Assembly (NCBI RefSeq): GCF_018691265.1
Contig: NW_024881316.1
Coordinates: 10,972,819-11,036,818 of the forward strand
Reading direction: 5' to 3'
Length of the DNA: 64,000 nt
From: Tyto alba
Lineage: Eukaryota > Chordata > Aves > Strigiformes > Tytonidae
Of this stretch, positions 1 through 13,000 are shown in pieces. The position numbers and the translations under genes were made by a program. Position 1 is the stretch's first letter. Each line of letters opens with the position of its first letter. Below the pieces are notes generated by a model. That model was given only the letters and a program-made list of their open reading frames with translations. It was not told where the DNA came from and did no database searches.

Positions 1-2764
1 TGCCTATTTATTTCTTTCCAAAGATCCTCCCTGCTCTCACCCCTGGGGTTACTCCGTCTTGACTACCAACGCATGCAGGGCTCAGTTTTGTGCCAAGCCT
101 TGCTTGAGGATCAAATATCTTATAATTTTTCTGACTAGAAAAGTGAAAGGAGAGCTTCAAAGCCTTCTGTTGAGATACTTAACTTTTGCCTCTAGCCCTG
201 AATATTCTCCATATAGTGGACTTCAAAGCTGAGACCTTTTCCGATGTACAGTAAAGTTATTTTGGACATCTTCTGAATCACTTTGGATTGATTAACTTTA
301 ATCTTTCTTTCCTTCTGAGATGTCTGCAGTTCACCTTACAGTAACTAGGGCTTGAGAAGCAGAGAGATCTCAAAGTGGTCCCAATAAAATTTTTAAAGTG
401 TTTTCAAGCATTGCCAAAATAGTTTTGCTGTAAAATATGCAGTATATAGTCTCTGATTCAGCGTGTCTTTATCTTCTCCTGGATTTTAGTACAAGTATTT
501 CACTGCTGAATAGTAATAGATTAAAGCACACTTTGCTGAATACAGTCCATACAAAACACATGGTGTTGTCCTACATCGTTTTTTCTTCACTCATTCAGGG
601 CTGAAAGGACACAGCCACTGCTGGCTTTGGCCCTGGTGATTAAAGAAGGCATCTCACATTCAGCCAGGTAAACAACTTCATATCACACTATCCGGTGTCC
701 TTATGCTCTCTTTCTAGTCTGTTTGTTTGTACCTCTTTATCACAGCATTCAGACAAAATACTTAATCCGGTATGTTTTTATCATAGCATGGTAGTAAATG
801 ACCTCAAATTACAGTGCTATGTTTTGAAAATTTCTGATATAAAGATACTCCCATTTCTAGAACAGATTAGTAGGAGTTAATACTTGATATATTCTAATTG
901 GTGTATTGTGATTTTTAATTGCTAAACTTTGATAAATGTCAGTGTTGGCCCTGCTTCTCTCCCTCTGATTGTTTGAGTTTGATTTCTGATGATTTGCAAG
1001 CTTTCTTTTACTCCCTCCAGCTTCCTTCATTTCTATTTGGTTCACGAAGAGCTGCTTCCCATTTTCCTCCATCCATAAAGCAAAGGCTTCCCTTTGCTCT
1101 TCTGAACCTGTACATTGCAATTATAATCAGTAATGAAAAGTCAGCAAATGGCAATTTAAACAGTTGCTTTTCAGTAGAAATAAATGCTGGATCCTCTTGA
1201 ACAGGCATGGCAGGCGATGAGCCTGTCAGTCAGGAACTCTCATGCTTGGCAGGGCGATTTACCTGTCTGATGTTCCTGCTCGTTCTCCATCATAAAATAA
1301 AAACACTTCACTTGTCAAACATCTTCCTTTTTTTGGAATGTGTCTTGCACGCACACTGCTCGTCCATTTGAAACTCAGCTGCGCCTCTAGCAGTCAATCT
1401 GACAGCTCAGCCAGACAGACTCTATCCTAAAGAGATTTCCCAGTAGCCCATTGAAGCATCTCAAAAGCTTGGGGCCTGCACAATAGAAAGATTTTTTTAC
1501 TGCATTATTTTTCTTAACAGAAAATTAACTCTTTGCAGGAACAGAACAGGACTTTTGAGTTCTTTAGAACAAGAAAAAAAACCACCAAACCCTCTAGACA
1601 TTGAAATGTTCAGGCTAACACATAAGCTCTCCCTCCTAAGACACCTTGTGTTGAGTAAGCAGATCCAGAGCTGTGCTAATAGCAGATCTGGCCACCCAGG
1701 CTCAGTTGGGTGGGTTGCTCCTCATACCACCTTCCTGGCTCCTGACCACAGCCATCAGCACATTTCCTCAGCTTGGCTCTGAACCTGATAGCCAAACAGG
1801 GCTGTATGGCCAGGATGGTCAGTCCAGGCTCCTGCCCTCAACAGAGGTGCCTTGGTGGTTCTCTCATCTGTGCTTTAGGGCAGCAAGGAGGGAAATGAAG
1901 GCAAAGGGGCTCAGCTTATTCCTGTTCTTTCTAATTCAGGGATAGAGGACTTTGGACACCATCGGACACAGAACTCTCACATACCTTACTCAGTTATCTG
2001 GGTAAGACAGGTATCTAGTGCCTCAAGGGTAGCTCCCAGTCTGGGGACTAACTGTTTATTAATATTCCAACCCTGAGTTGTTAATGATTGGCTTCTGCTC
2101 TGAAGCCTCAGAGCTTTTACCAGCACCATTAGGATTTTGGGGAAACACAGTCCATGGGGCCAGCTCTGTGAGACTAGAGGTTGCCCAGTTTGATCCATCT
2201 GCAAGGGCAGGATCACAGCCAAGAAGCTCGGGGGATGTTAATTGTGATTCCAATTGCAAACATTTACATCTTTCTCTGCTGGCATCAGGAAGGATAAAGA
2301 GTTACCAGATTGCAGTATGGTCACTGTTTCTAGCGTGCACCATCATTTTCCCTAGCAGGTTGGACTTCTGTCATCCCTGACACCATGCAGTTCCTCCCAC
2401 TGTTCCCTCCTTGCAGCTGTCCCAACTGCAGCCCTCAGAGAGAAGCATGCTTTGCTCAGGAACCTGGAAACTATTTTAAGGCCTGAGGTTTCTGCCATGC
2501 AAATAACGGTAGTGTTACACATCTTGTTCTGAAAAATCAGCCAGTTATTCTGAATTAATCAGCCAGTTATTCATCTCACACTGTAATTGTAGCCTGTATG
2601 CCACTCGTCATCTCTAGGTGCGTTGAATGAACTGATCTCATATTTAAGAATTTGCCAACAGTATAACTGGATGAAATTCTTTTGACAAAGATTTTCTAGC
2701 ATGGCATTTTACAACACATGTTTTTTCCTACGTCCTGAAGTGAGGGGACAACCTTAGTAATTTA
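1..2764. other. Unique noncoding sequence, no gene seen
   Basis: No open frame here exceeds about 104 codons and none resembles a known protein. The sequence is mixed-composition vertebrate noncoding DNA. The only local structure found is a 15-bp direct repeat (atcagccagttattc) at 2536-2550 and 2558-2572, a 22-bp step that looks like a small slippage duplication. Short conserved enhancers could be present but cannot be recognised without alignment to other species. Confidence 0.7.
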
Positions 2765-2905
2765 AACATCAGTATTTCTCCTCTTGTAGTTTACACCTGG
2801 GTAACAGAAGCACAAGGTAGATTAAGTGATTTTCCTATGTTCACCTGGGAGGACAGTTGCCAAACTGAATTAAAATCCAGAGCTCAATCCACCAGCTTGC
2901 ACCCC
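2765..2905 (-). repeat. MIR-like SINE relic (antisense)
   Basis: Read on the plus strand, the segment follows the order of the reverse complement of MIR, an ancient tRNA-derived SINE with a conserved core. A tttaca...gggtaacagaagcaca stretch corresponds to the 'fewer than all cells counted' core around 2795-2820, followed by gattaagtgattttcct and a gttcac block (2820-2850), then an aatccagagctc block (2873-2885) that would be the tRNA-like head. The match is by eye and divergence is high, as expected for an element of pre-avian age. It has no coding capacity. A chance resemblance is possible because the core is short. Confidence 0.5.
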
Positions 2906-5900
2906 AGGCAATATTGCCCACAATGAAGAGTCCTGATGTACATAAACTGGGATGAAAAAGGGAGCACAAAACTGATTTCAGGACATGCCAAAATGCTCCT
3001 CAAGCTCAAGGCTGACAGAAGCAGAGTAGCAGGATAAGCTAGCTGAAGAGCAAAGTACTGAGACATCAGAAGAGTGAAACAGGCTACTGACAATATGAAG
3101 CCACATCTTTCCTTGGTCGAATGATGCACCAATTATCAGGTGGTTAATATTTAATATAACATATGTTTTAGCATTAGAGTAATGTGCCAGGACAAAGGGC
3201 ATCACTATTTTGATAAGTGATTGAACTTTCAGCAGTAGAGAGGAAAGGGAAAGGGAGATTTTTATTTTCAAAGCAAATAAAGGGATTGGCACACACCATG
3301 GCCTAAAAATTTAATTTCATATCTTTTCCAATTGTATTAGAGGCAAACCAAATGACTTTTATGTTGGCTGAAGATCTTAGGGTATGAATACTCAATTGAA
3401 AGCTTTTGCATTATAGCAGCTTAACAAATTACCACCCATCTGGTAAGCCATCATATTTAGCCCCATGTGTGCTCTTAGCCATCCTTATATCATGAGTTAA
3501 GGCATATTAGCATCGGTGGGTTGGCCTGTCCCTCAGAGGTGCTAATGCCATTTGTTTGGAAAGGCAACAGCACCCTTTGGCCAGGTGGTAGGAGCACACA
3601 GCCATCTGCTGAGCCTCTGAAACATGTGGCAATAACGACTGGGAGCTATTGTCAAATCTCTACCTTCTGCGAGACAGATCCTGTGGGGTAAAGAAATGAC
3701 AGGAGCTGCAGATGCAAAGCTTTTCAGGATCTGACCCAGCAATACCTCTGGCAGACATCTAGAGTCTCTCCCACATGTCCAAGGCTGATAAATGACACCG
3801 AAGGCAAATAATAACGGCCAGCTGTTTGATTCACTGGACAAGGATCACTATTCTTACCAATTTGAATGACTTAATTGTTTTGAGAAGGCCTTGAATTTGC
3901 AGATTGTACCTTGAATTAACCTGTATGAATGGTGCCTGATGAGATCCATTACCTGCATTAATAAGAAGGGGCAGTGCCTTGACGTTCTTGTAGTATGCAC
4001 TTTCAGAGTAGCAAATATCAGAGTATGGCAGGACAAGAGGAGACAGTGGCATTGAAGACATTGATCTGAGCTACATGTCTCTCCCAGAACTGTGCATTTC
4101 TTCTCTAGACACAATCAAATATGTCAAATGGCTGCTAAAATGTAAATGTTAGCAGTCAAGGTCACCTTCCAAGGGATACCGAACAGCGTGCCCCAGGCAG
4201 GCCCCATTAGTGGCAGCACTGACAGTGTTCCTATCACCTTCTCCTCCCCCAGCTCTTTACTCTGTGCTGAGAAATATTCCAGAGGCAAAAGTCTTTTCCA
4301 TCTGATGCTAAAAAGCTGTTCCCTCCTCCCAGCCGGCCGAGGCTCAAGTTTAATAAAAATCCTCATTAGTTGTCATCTAAACATGCAGGAGGTCCATGCT
4401 AAGTATTGCAGCTGAGTTAGGGAAAGACAAAGCAGGTTCTAATTAAAGATGGGGCCAAGACAAAACCTTGGGTCACAAGCCTATACCTTGTGGAAATTTG
4501 GATCCAAGCTCTGAATGCCATTGATCAGGGTGATCTCTTCACTCAGAGCCCTGGCTACTATCTGGCAGTGCAGTTGTAAACCCCTCAGAGAGACCCTTTC
4601 CTTCAGTCACCCTGCGTAACACGGTGGAGATTCTGTGGCTGCTTCACTTTAATTAAGGGATGGGAAGCTTTAATTAATACAACATGACAGTGAAAATATA
4701 ATCAGTAGAGTGGCCCCTGTTGTTTGTTCGCATGTTTTGCATTTTGCATGCTTTTTTTTTTTTAACACGCTTGTTTTTTAATTTTGTGCAGTTATGCTTG
4801 AAAACCAGTAGCAGCAGCAACAAAGTGTTCCACAAGGAGCCCGGGGGAACAGGGTGTTAATAAGTGCTGGGTTTGGCACCTGAGGAACCATGGAGGTGCT
4901 TGGGGCTTATATAAAACAAACAAGGTAGCTGGGGTTTTCTGTTAACATGATCATTAAGGAAGAACTGAAAATCAATGATATCTTCTATTTCTGTCTTTAT
5001 GTTTCAGGGTCAACAACGTACTGAGATATGTGGAATCAACAAGACAGATTTCTCATATTAGTTTCCCATGGTTTAGCCTTAGCAAAAGTGAGGATTTAAA
5101 AAAAAAAAAACAAACCCTCAGTTCTGCAACAAAGATAGATTGTCATATGGCTCTGAGGTCTAGAACACAAAAGAGAAATCCTGAATCTGAAACTGCGTGG
5201 CCAGCTACTCTCACCTTCCCTTGTAACTTAAAATGCAGAGTTGCTCCCTGTTTAAACTTCTTGTTTCCTGGTATCCTAACGTCAGGCAGGAGCTGAGTTC
5301 CCCTCCAGCTGAGTGGAAATGCTGTTTTCATCCTGTAGTATTTACTGTACATTTGTAATGGAGTGTTCCCCCTGCAGCTTAATTTCTGTCCAGGAGGGCT
5401 CTTGGGTTGCAAAACCCTGTGACTGAGTAATGGAGATACTTTGCTATTGACAGAGAGGCCTCAGCTGGAAGACAGATATGAATATGGTCTTTATGGTCAT
5501 TGGGAATACCAGCATTCTCCTGATTGTCCATGACTGGAACAGCTCAGCTGCTCTAACCGAATGCAAATACCTACAACTGAACTAAACACCTCCATTTCCT
5601 TTAGCACTAATAATGATCTGGAGTAGATATTTCATCTCACCCTAAATGCTTCAGAAATAAATCAGACCCTCAGAGTGCTCGTATCTCTCCTGAACACAAG
5701 GAGTTTCTTAGGTGACTTGCTTATACACACATTTTGCATGGTGGGCATTGAATGTTAAATGAGTTCCACTTGGCACATACATGACCCAGTAACCTTGAAG
5801 CCAGAATCCTGCCTTAAGATTTTCAAGGAGTTCTAGCAAATGATACTTAAAGTAATAGTTTGTGGATATAGAACTTAAAAACTGAGGCATTTTTGCTCTG

Positions 5901-7189
5901 CTTATTCACTTAGGGCTAGACTTTACAAAACACCTTCTCACCAAAACATTTTTCCATTCAGCCTAGCTTTGGACACGGTGAAAATAATTGCATTAAACTT
6001 CATGAAACCTTTAGCAAAATAAATACTTCTCAACAGATTCTGCTTGCCAGCAGCACATAAGAAACTCTAAGAAGTCCATGCTAGACTTAAAAGTTGTTTT
6101 TCTAAGTGGCATCTGTGTTACACAGTGAAAAAGTAGTCCAAAAATCTTGCAGTGTTCCAATGACCTTGAAGATTCAGGGTCTTTTACTCTTCACGAAGCA
6201 GTATTTTCCATTAATCACCTGGCAACTCACGATCATAGAATGAAGAGCAGGTTATAGTTGATGTGACCTCAGCCAGCTCCTGACCTGCTATGTCTGTAGA
6301 TCCAGACAGTGTTTGCCTGAAACACCATTATATGCTCTAGTTGACCACGTGCACACAGAAATGTTAGCTACTTGCATCAAAAAGCATTGTGACTATTGTT
6401 AACAGCAATTGTGTGATGTTGATAGCAGACTAGAACTCAAACAACCTTTAGGAACTAACTGAGAAAAGAAATCAGAGCTGATGAACAAGCATTAATATTT
6501 CCTTCAGTTGTGTGAGACTTCTGTGAAGATTTACATAATTAATCTTCAGCAGCAAAACATTTATAATGCAGTTTAATAATCTGGGTGATAGACAGGTCAT
6601 GTTAATTACCATCTTGCTTCCTGGTTTTAAAAGCCATTGTTTCCAAGGTCTTAGCTTAGAAGTGAATAGCTTGTATCAGCTTGAAGACAGCCAGCAAGTT
6701 TGCAGATGATTAATGCCTGAGTCCTTAGCACTAAGGACCTGTGAGATGGATCCAAGCCCTTGTCTTGCCACAGGTTTCACACATGACTGGGGGGAGAAAA
6801 TGGCTGTGGGCACAGTTCTGCATTGCTGATACCCTAGTCGCCTATACCCCAGCAACTGACATCTGATACCCCAGTTGCAGGTCCAGTCACATCCTTCCTC
6901 TCCCTCCTACAAACACAAACTAATTGTGGGGCTCTGTTCTAAGATGTATGTGTAAACCTCTGTGTGTGGCTTGTAGTTTTTCATAGGGTTTTTTTTTGTT
7001 TGTTGGTTGGTTCATGTTTTTGGTTTTTTTTTTTAAAGATACCTCTTTGAAATATTTTTTTGTTGTTAAATCCTATTCTGTCACAATCTGCTGAAGAGAT
7101 GCTAACTTCTTGTGAGAGGAAGGAAGAGGGAAATGAACAGCTAGAGAGGGACTCGGTCACAATGCAGAACTTGTTGACAGCCTAACTAC
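2906..7189. other. Unique noncoding sequence, no gene seen
   Basis: No exon-like frame or recognisable repeat was found. Short oligo-T or oligo-A runs occur at 4751-4763, 5098-5110 and 7024-7035. Around 4650-4700 and 6490-6610 there are AT-rich patches with several taatta/attaat cores, which are compatible with regulatory elements but not evidence of them. A catagaatg string near 6236 resembles a CR1 terminus but the following bases do not continue the match. Confidence 0.65.
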
Positions 7190-8295
7190 GTAACTCTTTA
7201 ATAACTCTCTGTACAAGGTGAGTATAGAGGAAGGATTTAAAGGACAACAATAAGGTGGTTTTGATACCTGTTTCGGGAGGTGCTGTCTGAAACTCTAATG
7301 GGTATAATGGAAGAAAACATGGTATGAAAGAAAAGGGGCTTGTTTGAGATTCAAAGCGGGTAGCAGAGACTAGGATCATGGGCAAACAGGAGACAGAAAT
7401 CACCTTTCAAATGCTGAAAAGAAGGTGACAGCACAGGGACAAGCAAGGTCTTTACACAAAAGAGAAAGGGCAGCCAGTGAAGGGGTTGACCATGAGAGAT
7501 GAGATGAAAATAATCTATGAAAATAATCTTTGCAGAGGTGCTGTAGAGGAATACCAGCAAGGCAAAATCATGTTAGCGCTAAAGAAAAGGATACTGAAAG
7601 AACTGAGACCGAAGATAATGAGCTTCTGGTTGAGAGTTTTACTTGTGTAACTGGATAAGCAAGTCTGGATTTTACTTTTATGTTTTTTAAAAAAGGTGAG
7701 ACTTTTAAGCTAGAGGCTGCATGTGAGAAGCCAAAGAGAAGCTCACACCCAGACTGTGAGTTTGATGCAAGGTAACAGCATTATCCAATTGCTCAAGAAA
7801 GAACCAGCAGGAAAGGCTGGGCTTTGACAGGAAGAGCTCTGTTGCAGCCTGGCATAGCTCGCTGACACCTCCTAAAGAATTGCTAACCAAAGAGAGATTT
7901 TAGTTTGGATAGGAAGAGACCTTTCCTGTACAGAGAGCAGATCCTTTAGTCAGGAAAAAAGTGGGCCAGTGAGTGGTGTTTGCAGAGTAGAATATCCAAA
8001 ATTAGAAGATTGCAGGAAAGAGGAGGGCAGACCCATGGAAGTAAAGGGAAGGAGCAGATCTGGTCATGATGCAGGTGGCTGAAGAGCCAGGAGGGCTGGG
8101 TCTGCCCTGGGCAGAGATGTGCCAGTGTTACCTGATGCCAGCTGGGCTGGGACTAAAGCCAAAGAGACTGCCTGGAGCTCAGGATGGTTTCTTAAAATGT
8201 GAACTACTGCTTTTGAGAAAGGACCCCCAAAAATCAAGGTGAAGTGGACTGTAGGGCAGGACAGAAGATATGGAGCAAACCAGGGAAATACCACT
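7190..8295 (-). pseudogene. L2-type LINE reverse transcriptase relic (antisense)
   Basis: The plus strand is purine-rich because it is the complement of a decayed LINE open reading frame. On the minus strand around 7430-7490 the conceptual translation contains an LHWLPFLF...K block, the hallmark of the C-terminal RT region of L2/Rex-type non-LTR retrotransposons, preceded (7490-7560) by a residue run resembling the 'A-A-R-I-I' helix of the same family. Similarity in order and spacing continues through about 7920 and more weakly to 8295. The frame is broken by many stops and indels, so no enzyme is made. L2 activity ended long before modern birds, so this is a deep fossil. Family assignment is from memory of the protein pattern. 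CR1 is the alternative but fits less well. Confidence 0.65.
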
Positions 8296-9897
8296 TAAAA
8301 TTATTATATCTTATAAGCTATTAGAGAGAAAAGTATACTTGCTCTCTTAACTCTCATATCCTGGTATTCTTTATTTCCTAGGTGTGTGTAAGCCAAGTTT
8401 CCCATCATAGTGGCTCAAGAAGTCTCTTATCTTGAAACAATCACTGTCTAAGAAGACTAGGAGATAAAACCTATTTATAGTAGTGCCCTCTCCCACCAGG
8501 CTCTACAACCAGGGCTTTCAAGGGGAAAAAAGGTGGCTGGGCTTCTGTGAGTCAAAGCCTGTTTGATCTTACCTGAGTAACCCTGCAGAGTGCATACTGT
8601 AGGTATGCTTGTATATCTTTGTATCCTGTGCTATCTTAGCATCTCTGCATCAGCACAAAGTCAGAAGAGCAGATTTTCACCCTATAAGAACTGGTATCCT
8701 GGCATCAGGCTGAGTATTGTATAATGCTCTTGGGAATAGGTTTTACTGCAGTCATTTGAGACTCTGGTGACTGAAGAGGATTAAAAAAAAAAAAAAAAAA
8801 TCAAATAGGGATTTCGATAAATAGAATTTCAGATCTTGCATAATATCATTCAATGGCAACAGCAGGTGTTTGACAGTACTGTGAACTTCCTCAGAATGGG
8901 ATCCTGCCAACATGGCTGTGATTCAGTGCAATGATTCAATGACTGCAGGACGGTATCCTGCCAACCAGCCTTCCAGCAGAAAACTGTTCACCCCACTGCA
9001 AACACTGCCAGTCCATTAGCATTTCAGATTTAGTCTATCTGCATGTCAGTAGAAGGCGTGCATCCCCTTCAGGTAACGGAAAGAGGAAGGAGGGAGAAAA
9101 ATTCCCCTTTCTCCTAGGGAATAAAAGGCAAAACTATTAGCTGCAATGTTATCTCCAAGGACAAGCATGGGATGTGTTTTCTTAAAAGCTCAGAGTTTGA
9201 AAAAAAATGGCTTCCTTTTACTCTTCAGCCCTGCTTTTCCTTCCACCTCCAACCAGGAACCTTGTTAAAATAAGACAAGAGATTCTCATCAGCTTTTGCT
9301 TCTGCCTTCTAAACTGTGCAGAAACACCACCAACATCCTGAGATAAGCAAAGAAACTCAAGGAACTGTTATTGGCAGTCCCTGTTACAGAGATTTTTTCA
9401 GCTGCTACCCCGCAGCTGGGCAAGCGCCTATGCCCTCCCCACCATCCTCCCCAGTGCCCACACATGGAGCCCCCTGCGCTCCTGGAGACACTTGGAACAG
9501 GTACAGAAGAGGACAAGCCTTGCTCAGCCATCACCCTCCAGCTGCCTGCAGCCGAGCTGTGTGAAATGGAACCTCCTTCAAGTAAACACGATTAGGGGTG
9601 CAAACACAGCGGGAGCAAGCACAATTTAGCTCAGCTCTCCTCTTGCTCCATTTTTCCATTGTGCAGCAGAAGGAAAACAGAGACTGGAGCTGAGAAGCAA
9701 TTCACAGCGCTGCTACTGTAATCTTTGTTACAGCACAATGTTCTCATCCTTGCCCAGCTCTTTTAAACCTGCTGTAATATGAATAAAAGTATACTCCACT
9801 TATGGAGACTTTGTTAAATACTTTGCCTTTATCACAGGTGCTGCGTAACCTTCTAGGATCAAAAGGGACTCTTTGAGAGGTGATTGGAGCAGGAGGG
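8296..9897. other. Unique noncoding sequence with poly-A run
   Basis: No gene is seen. There is an uninterrupted run of 18 A at 8783-8800 with no recognisable retrotransposon body on its 5' side, so it is classed as a simple repeat. The stretch 9380-9600 is somewhat richer in C and G, with overlapping open frames on both strands (up to 82 codons), none recognisable. Confidence 0.65.
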
Positions 9898-10050
9898 AAG
9901 GGTTTAGTGGTCTAAGCGCCACATTTGCAGTAATTAGGCTCCCTGGAGTGATAGGTTCAAATCTTAGCAGGGTTGACTCAGCCCTTCATCCCTCTAAGGT
10001 AGATTAAATGTTTTTTCTGTAGTAGGGTCTTTTGGACAAGACCTTAAAAA
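9898..10050 (+). repeat. tRNA-derived SINE relic
   Basis: The left part reads like a decayed tRNA gene, closest in pattern to tRNA-Leu. An A-box-like agtggtctaagcgcc lies at 9906-9920, and a B-box ggttcaaatc at 9954-9963 is identical to a usable RNA polymerase III B box. Spacing of about 35-40 bases between the boxes is tRNA-like. The body continues with gactcagcccttcatcc (about 9974-9990) and a gtagattaaat stretch that I associate with tails of sauropsid and other amniote tRNA-SINEs. There is no clear target-site duplication or A-tail. It is not a functional tRNA because the acceptor stem and anticodon arm do not fold. SINE identity is reasonably supported, the family is not. Confidence 0.55.
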
Positions 10051-13000
10051 ATACACAGGCACATGATTTTCTTCCTTCTACTGCAAGGATGAATTTTACA
10101 AATTTATAAACCAGAGATGCAGGGCATTTCACATAAACCTAGCTGTTTGCCCAAGTGCTGCTTGCCAAAACCTGTCTTCACCACTGCAGTGACCGTGCAG
10201 CTCTCCTACTCACCAGCCTCCTTCCCAAAGGGGCTCTTTGGTAGTGAAGCATATAGTGTAGTGAGGGTCACAGTTTGGGATAAAGCAATGCAGTTTGGAT
10301 ATATCCTGTTAATATGCACAACCATCAGCCTCTAGTTTTTAGATTACTCTTTAAAATTTAGTATTTTCTACTACACATTGATATTCCCTCACTTAAGGGT
10401 GACTAACCCAGTCATGAGTCAAATCAGAGCATGGGCTTATGTAGCACCATAGGCTGAAAGGGGAGTTGATTCTGTTTTGTCTTTAAAAAAATAGCAAAAA
10501 AAAAGCTTTCCTAAGATGATTCCTGCTTCAGGGAGGTTGAGAGGAGGCATGTCTTTTCCTCATGCCTATTTGGTTGGCTTAGGAAGCCAAGCTCATTGTC
10601 ACTGGGGAGCAGTTCAAGAGAAACGCCCAGAGCAAGCCTTTGGGAGCCCCCTTCGCAGTAACAGAAAAGAAGATAAAGAAAAGGCCATTTCAGCCTCGTG
10701 TCCTAAGGCTTTTCTTAGTGCAGACAAAATCTCGTAACTGAAGAAGATGACTGTGAAGAGAGGGATCGTGAACAAAACACACTGGGAAGTTTCTCTTGGT
10801 GGAAATAGAAGCAGGGGCAGGGGGCACAGGTAGGGGCCTGGGTCAGGGAGCAGGGAGGTGAGGAAAGGTGCTGAGAGGTTTCCAGGACTGTGCACGGAGC
10901 TGAAGGTATCTGAGGGATGAACTGGCTGAGGGAAGAAAATGATGTGAGGTAACAGAAAATAACCATGCAGAAGTGGAAAAAAGGTGAAGGAGAGGAACTG
11001 ACAGGGACTAAAGACACAGAAATGGCTAGAAAAAAGGTCATTGAATCTGAAGGATAGGGAATGTTGCATTTATTCCTCTTTGATTTTGTTTTCCTGGTAG
11101 AGTAGGAGTGCAGTGGAGAAGCAGGCTGTACTGGGTGATGGGCTTTCCTGAGATCCTGTCCTCTTGCGTTTCTTCACGGCCTGGAGATGCAGAGACCATA
11201 GACCAGGCTGTCGCTTTATTTGCCCAATCCAAGTGTTGTGTACATAACTCTCCTCCTACAAAGATAACTGTCTTCTCCATGCAATCAATACTGGGAAAAA
11301 GGAGGAGAGAGATACAAGTATGACTGAATAGAAGTCGAGTACAGCTAGCTAATTGCAGCTTCATGTAATCGCTTTCATAGCCGTTACCATAACTGTATAT
11401 ATTTCCAGCCCAATTCGTCTATCTTTTCCGGCCTCCTGTCTTTGCAGCTGCCTCCTCTTCTCTCCTTCCTGATGGCTGTAAATCTCTGCTTATCACCCGT
11501 TTTCATGCTGTGTTTCGTCTGTCTCTTTGTGTTCACCCCTGTATCAGCTTCTTGGCTGCATGTGGCAGTTTCTTATTTCCTGGACGTTGTGAAAGACTTT
11601 AGTATGAACTACTTGCTTCAGTTAGCATGTGTGACCTTTTGCCTTATTTTGTTTTTCTGGATGATTTAATTTTACACATGTTTACACTAAGGACTAGTTT
11701 TGCAAACTAAAGTGGTCAATATGGATGTGCAATTGCTATGTGAGGCAGTAAGAATTAAGACAATTATTTATTTATCAAATTTCTTTTTGTATGTATGTAT
11801 CCATCCACTGCATTAATTTTTCATGCAAGCTCATCTTGAAAAAAACATTCCCTCCTCCCGGGAAGGATTGAACTCTTCAGGGAATTCCCCCAAATTCTCG
11901 TGTTTTTTTTCTTTAATTGAACCTCTCCATGTAAGAAGAGCTCTGTCTACAATATTGATTGTGGAAAAACATGCAGACCTGTCAGTCTCTCTTTTCCCAA
12001 GGCAAAACTCTCCTATTGTCCTTTTCTGCCAGGGTATAATCTCCACAAAGACAGACTTCAAACAGTTAAGCTTCTTCCCATTGTATTGGGACTATATGTA
12101 GTGCTCCACTTTACATTCACATTTAACAGGTTTCAAGCTTCAGTGATAAACTAGCAACATTTTTCCTTCATGACAACTGTTTGACAGCTTTTGAAAATGG
12201 ATAAAAAATGGAAAATTATCCTACAGAGGAAACATCCCCTTCTCTTCATAACTCAGGCTGAGACATGGCATGAATGGAATAACACACTTATTACATTCTG
12301 GGCACTGAACATAAAATGCATTGCCTCCCTCTATTCCACTTGATTTGATAATCTAGTACAATTTAGGCCCCTAATAAATTAAATTGTTCGGAAACTTGGT
12401 TCACTGCCTAAACTCTGTGCAAGGCTGTGCTGTTTAATGATGCCTTTTCTATTTTTCAGTGTTTTATCTTTGGGATAAATAATTCAGTCTAATAAACCCT
12501 GTGATCTGCAAGGTTAATTGACACCCACAGTAATTCCCAGCTTGTGCACAGCACCCATATTTGTCTGTCTTTCACAGAGTCCTGTAGCATCACCTAATCT
12601 CTGTGGCTCACTGGTCAGGTTGCCTGTGTTGCCAGAAGCCTTAATCATTGCAAATGCCACTTCTGCTCCTGAATGGGGCAAGGGCATGATGTCCATGAGC
12701 TCATTCTCTTTCTCCCAAGTGGTTATCTGGTTGATTTCAGGGAAAATCCTAGGGCAATAGGAACTACACCAAAAAAAAAAAAAAAAAATCTGTGAAAAAA
12801 GTGGAATGAAAAAATTACTATGAAGATCCACAAATATATTATCTGGGGGATTTATTCATAGGTGATGCGTCCAGCTGTACAGCGGGATGAATCCATTCTT
12901 ATTAATTATTAAATTGCTCAGATGGTCCTCCTCCCCAAACCTGACATTTATTGAAAAAAAGTAATTGAAAAGGATTTGGCCAGTTCCACTCCCTGTGTTT

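Noticed and set aside
6230..6350. catagaatg string resembling a CR1 3' terminus
   Set aside because: The following 100 bases do not continue as a CR1 tail in order or spacing.
9906..9975. Functional tRNA-Leu gene
   Set aside because: Only the A- and B-box regions resemble a tRNA. The acceptor stem and anticodon arm do not pair, and the sequence continues into a SINE-like body.
10614..11069. 151-codon minus-strand frame with a hydrophobic, Ser/Phe/Leu-rich sequence resembling membrane segments
   Set aside because: The plus strand is a purine-rich tract, so its complement encodes Phe/Ser/Leu/Pro by composition alone. A second overlapping frame (10715-11041) shows the same bias.
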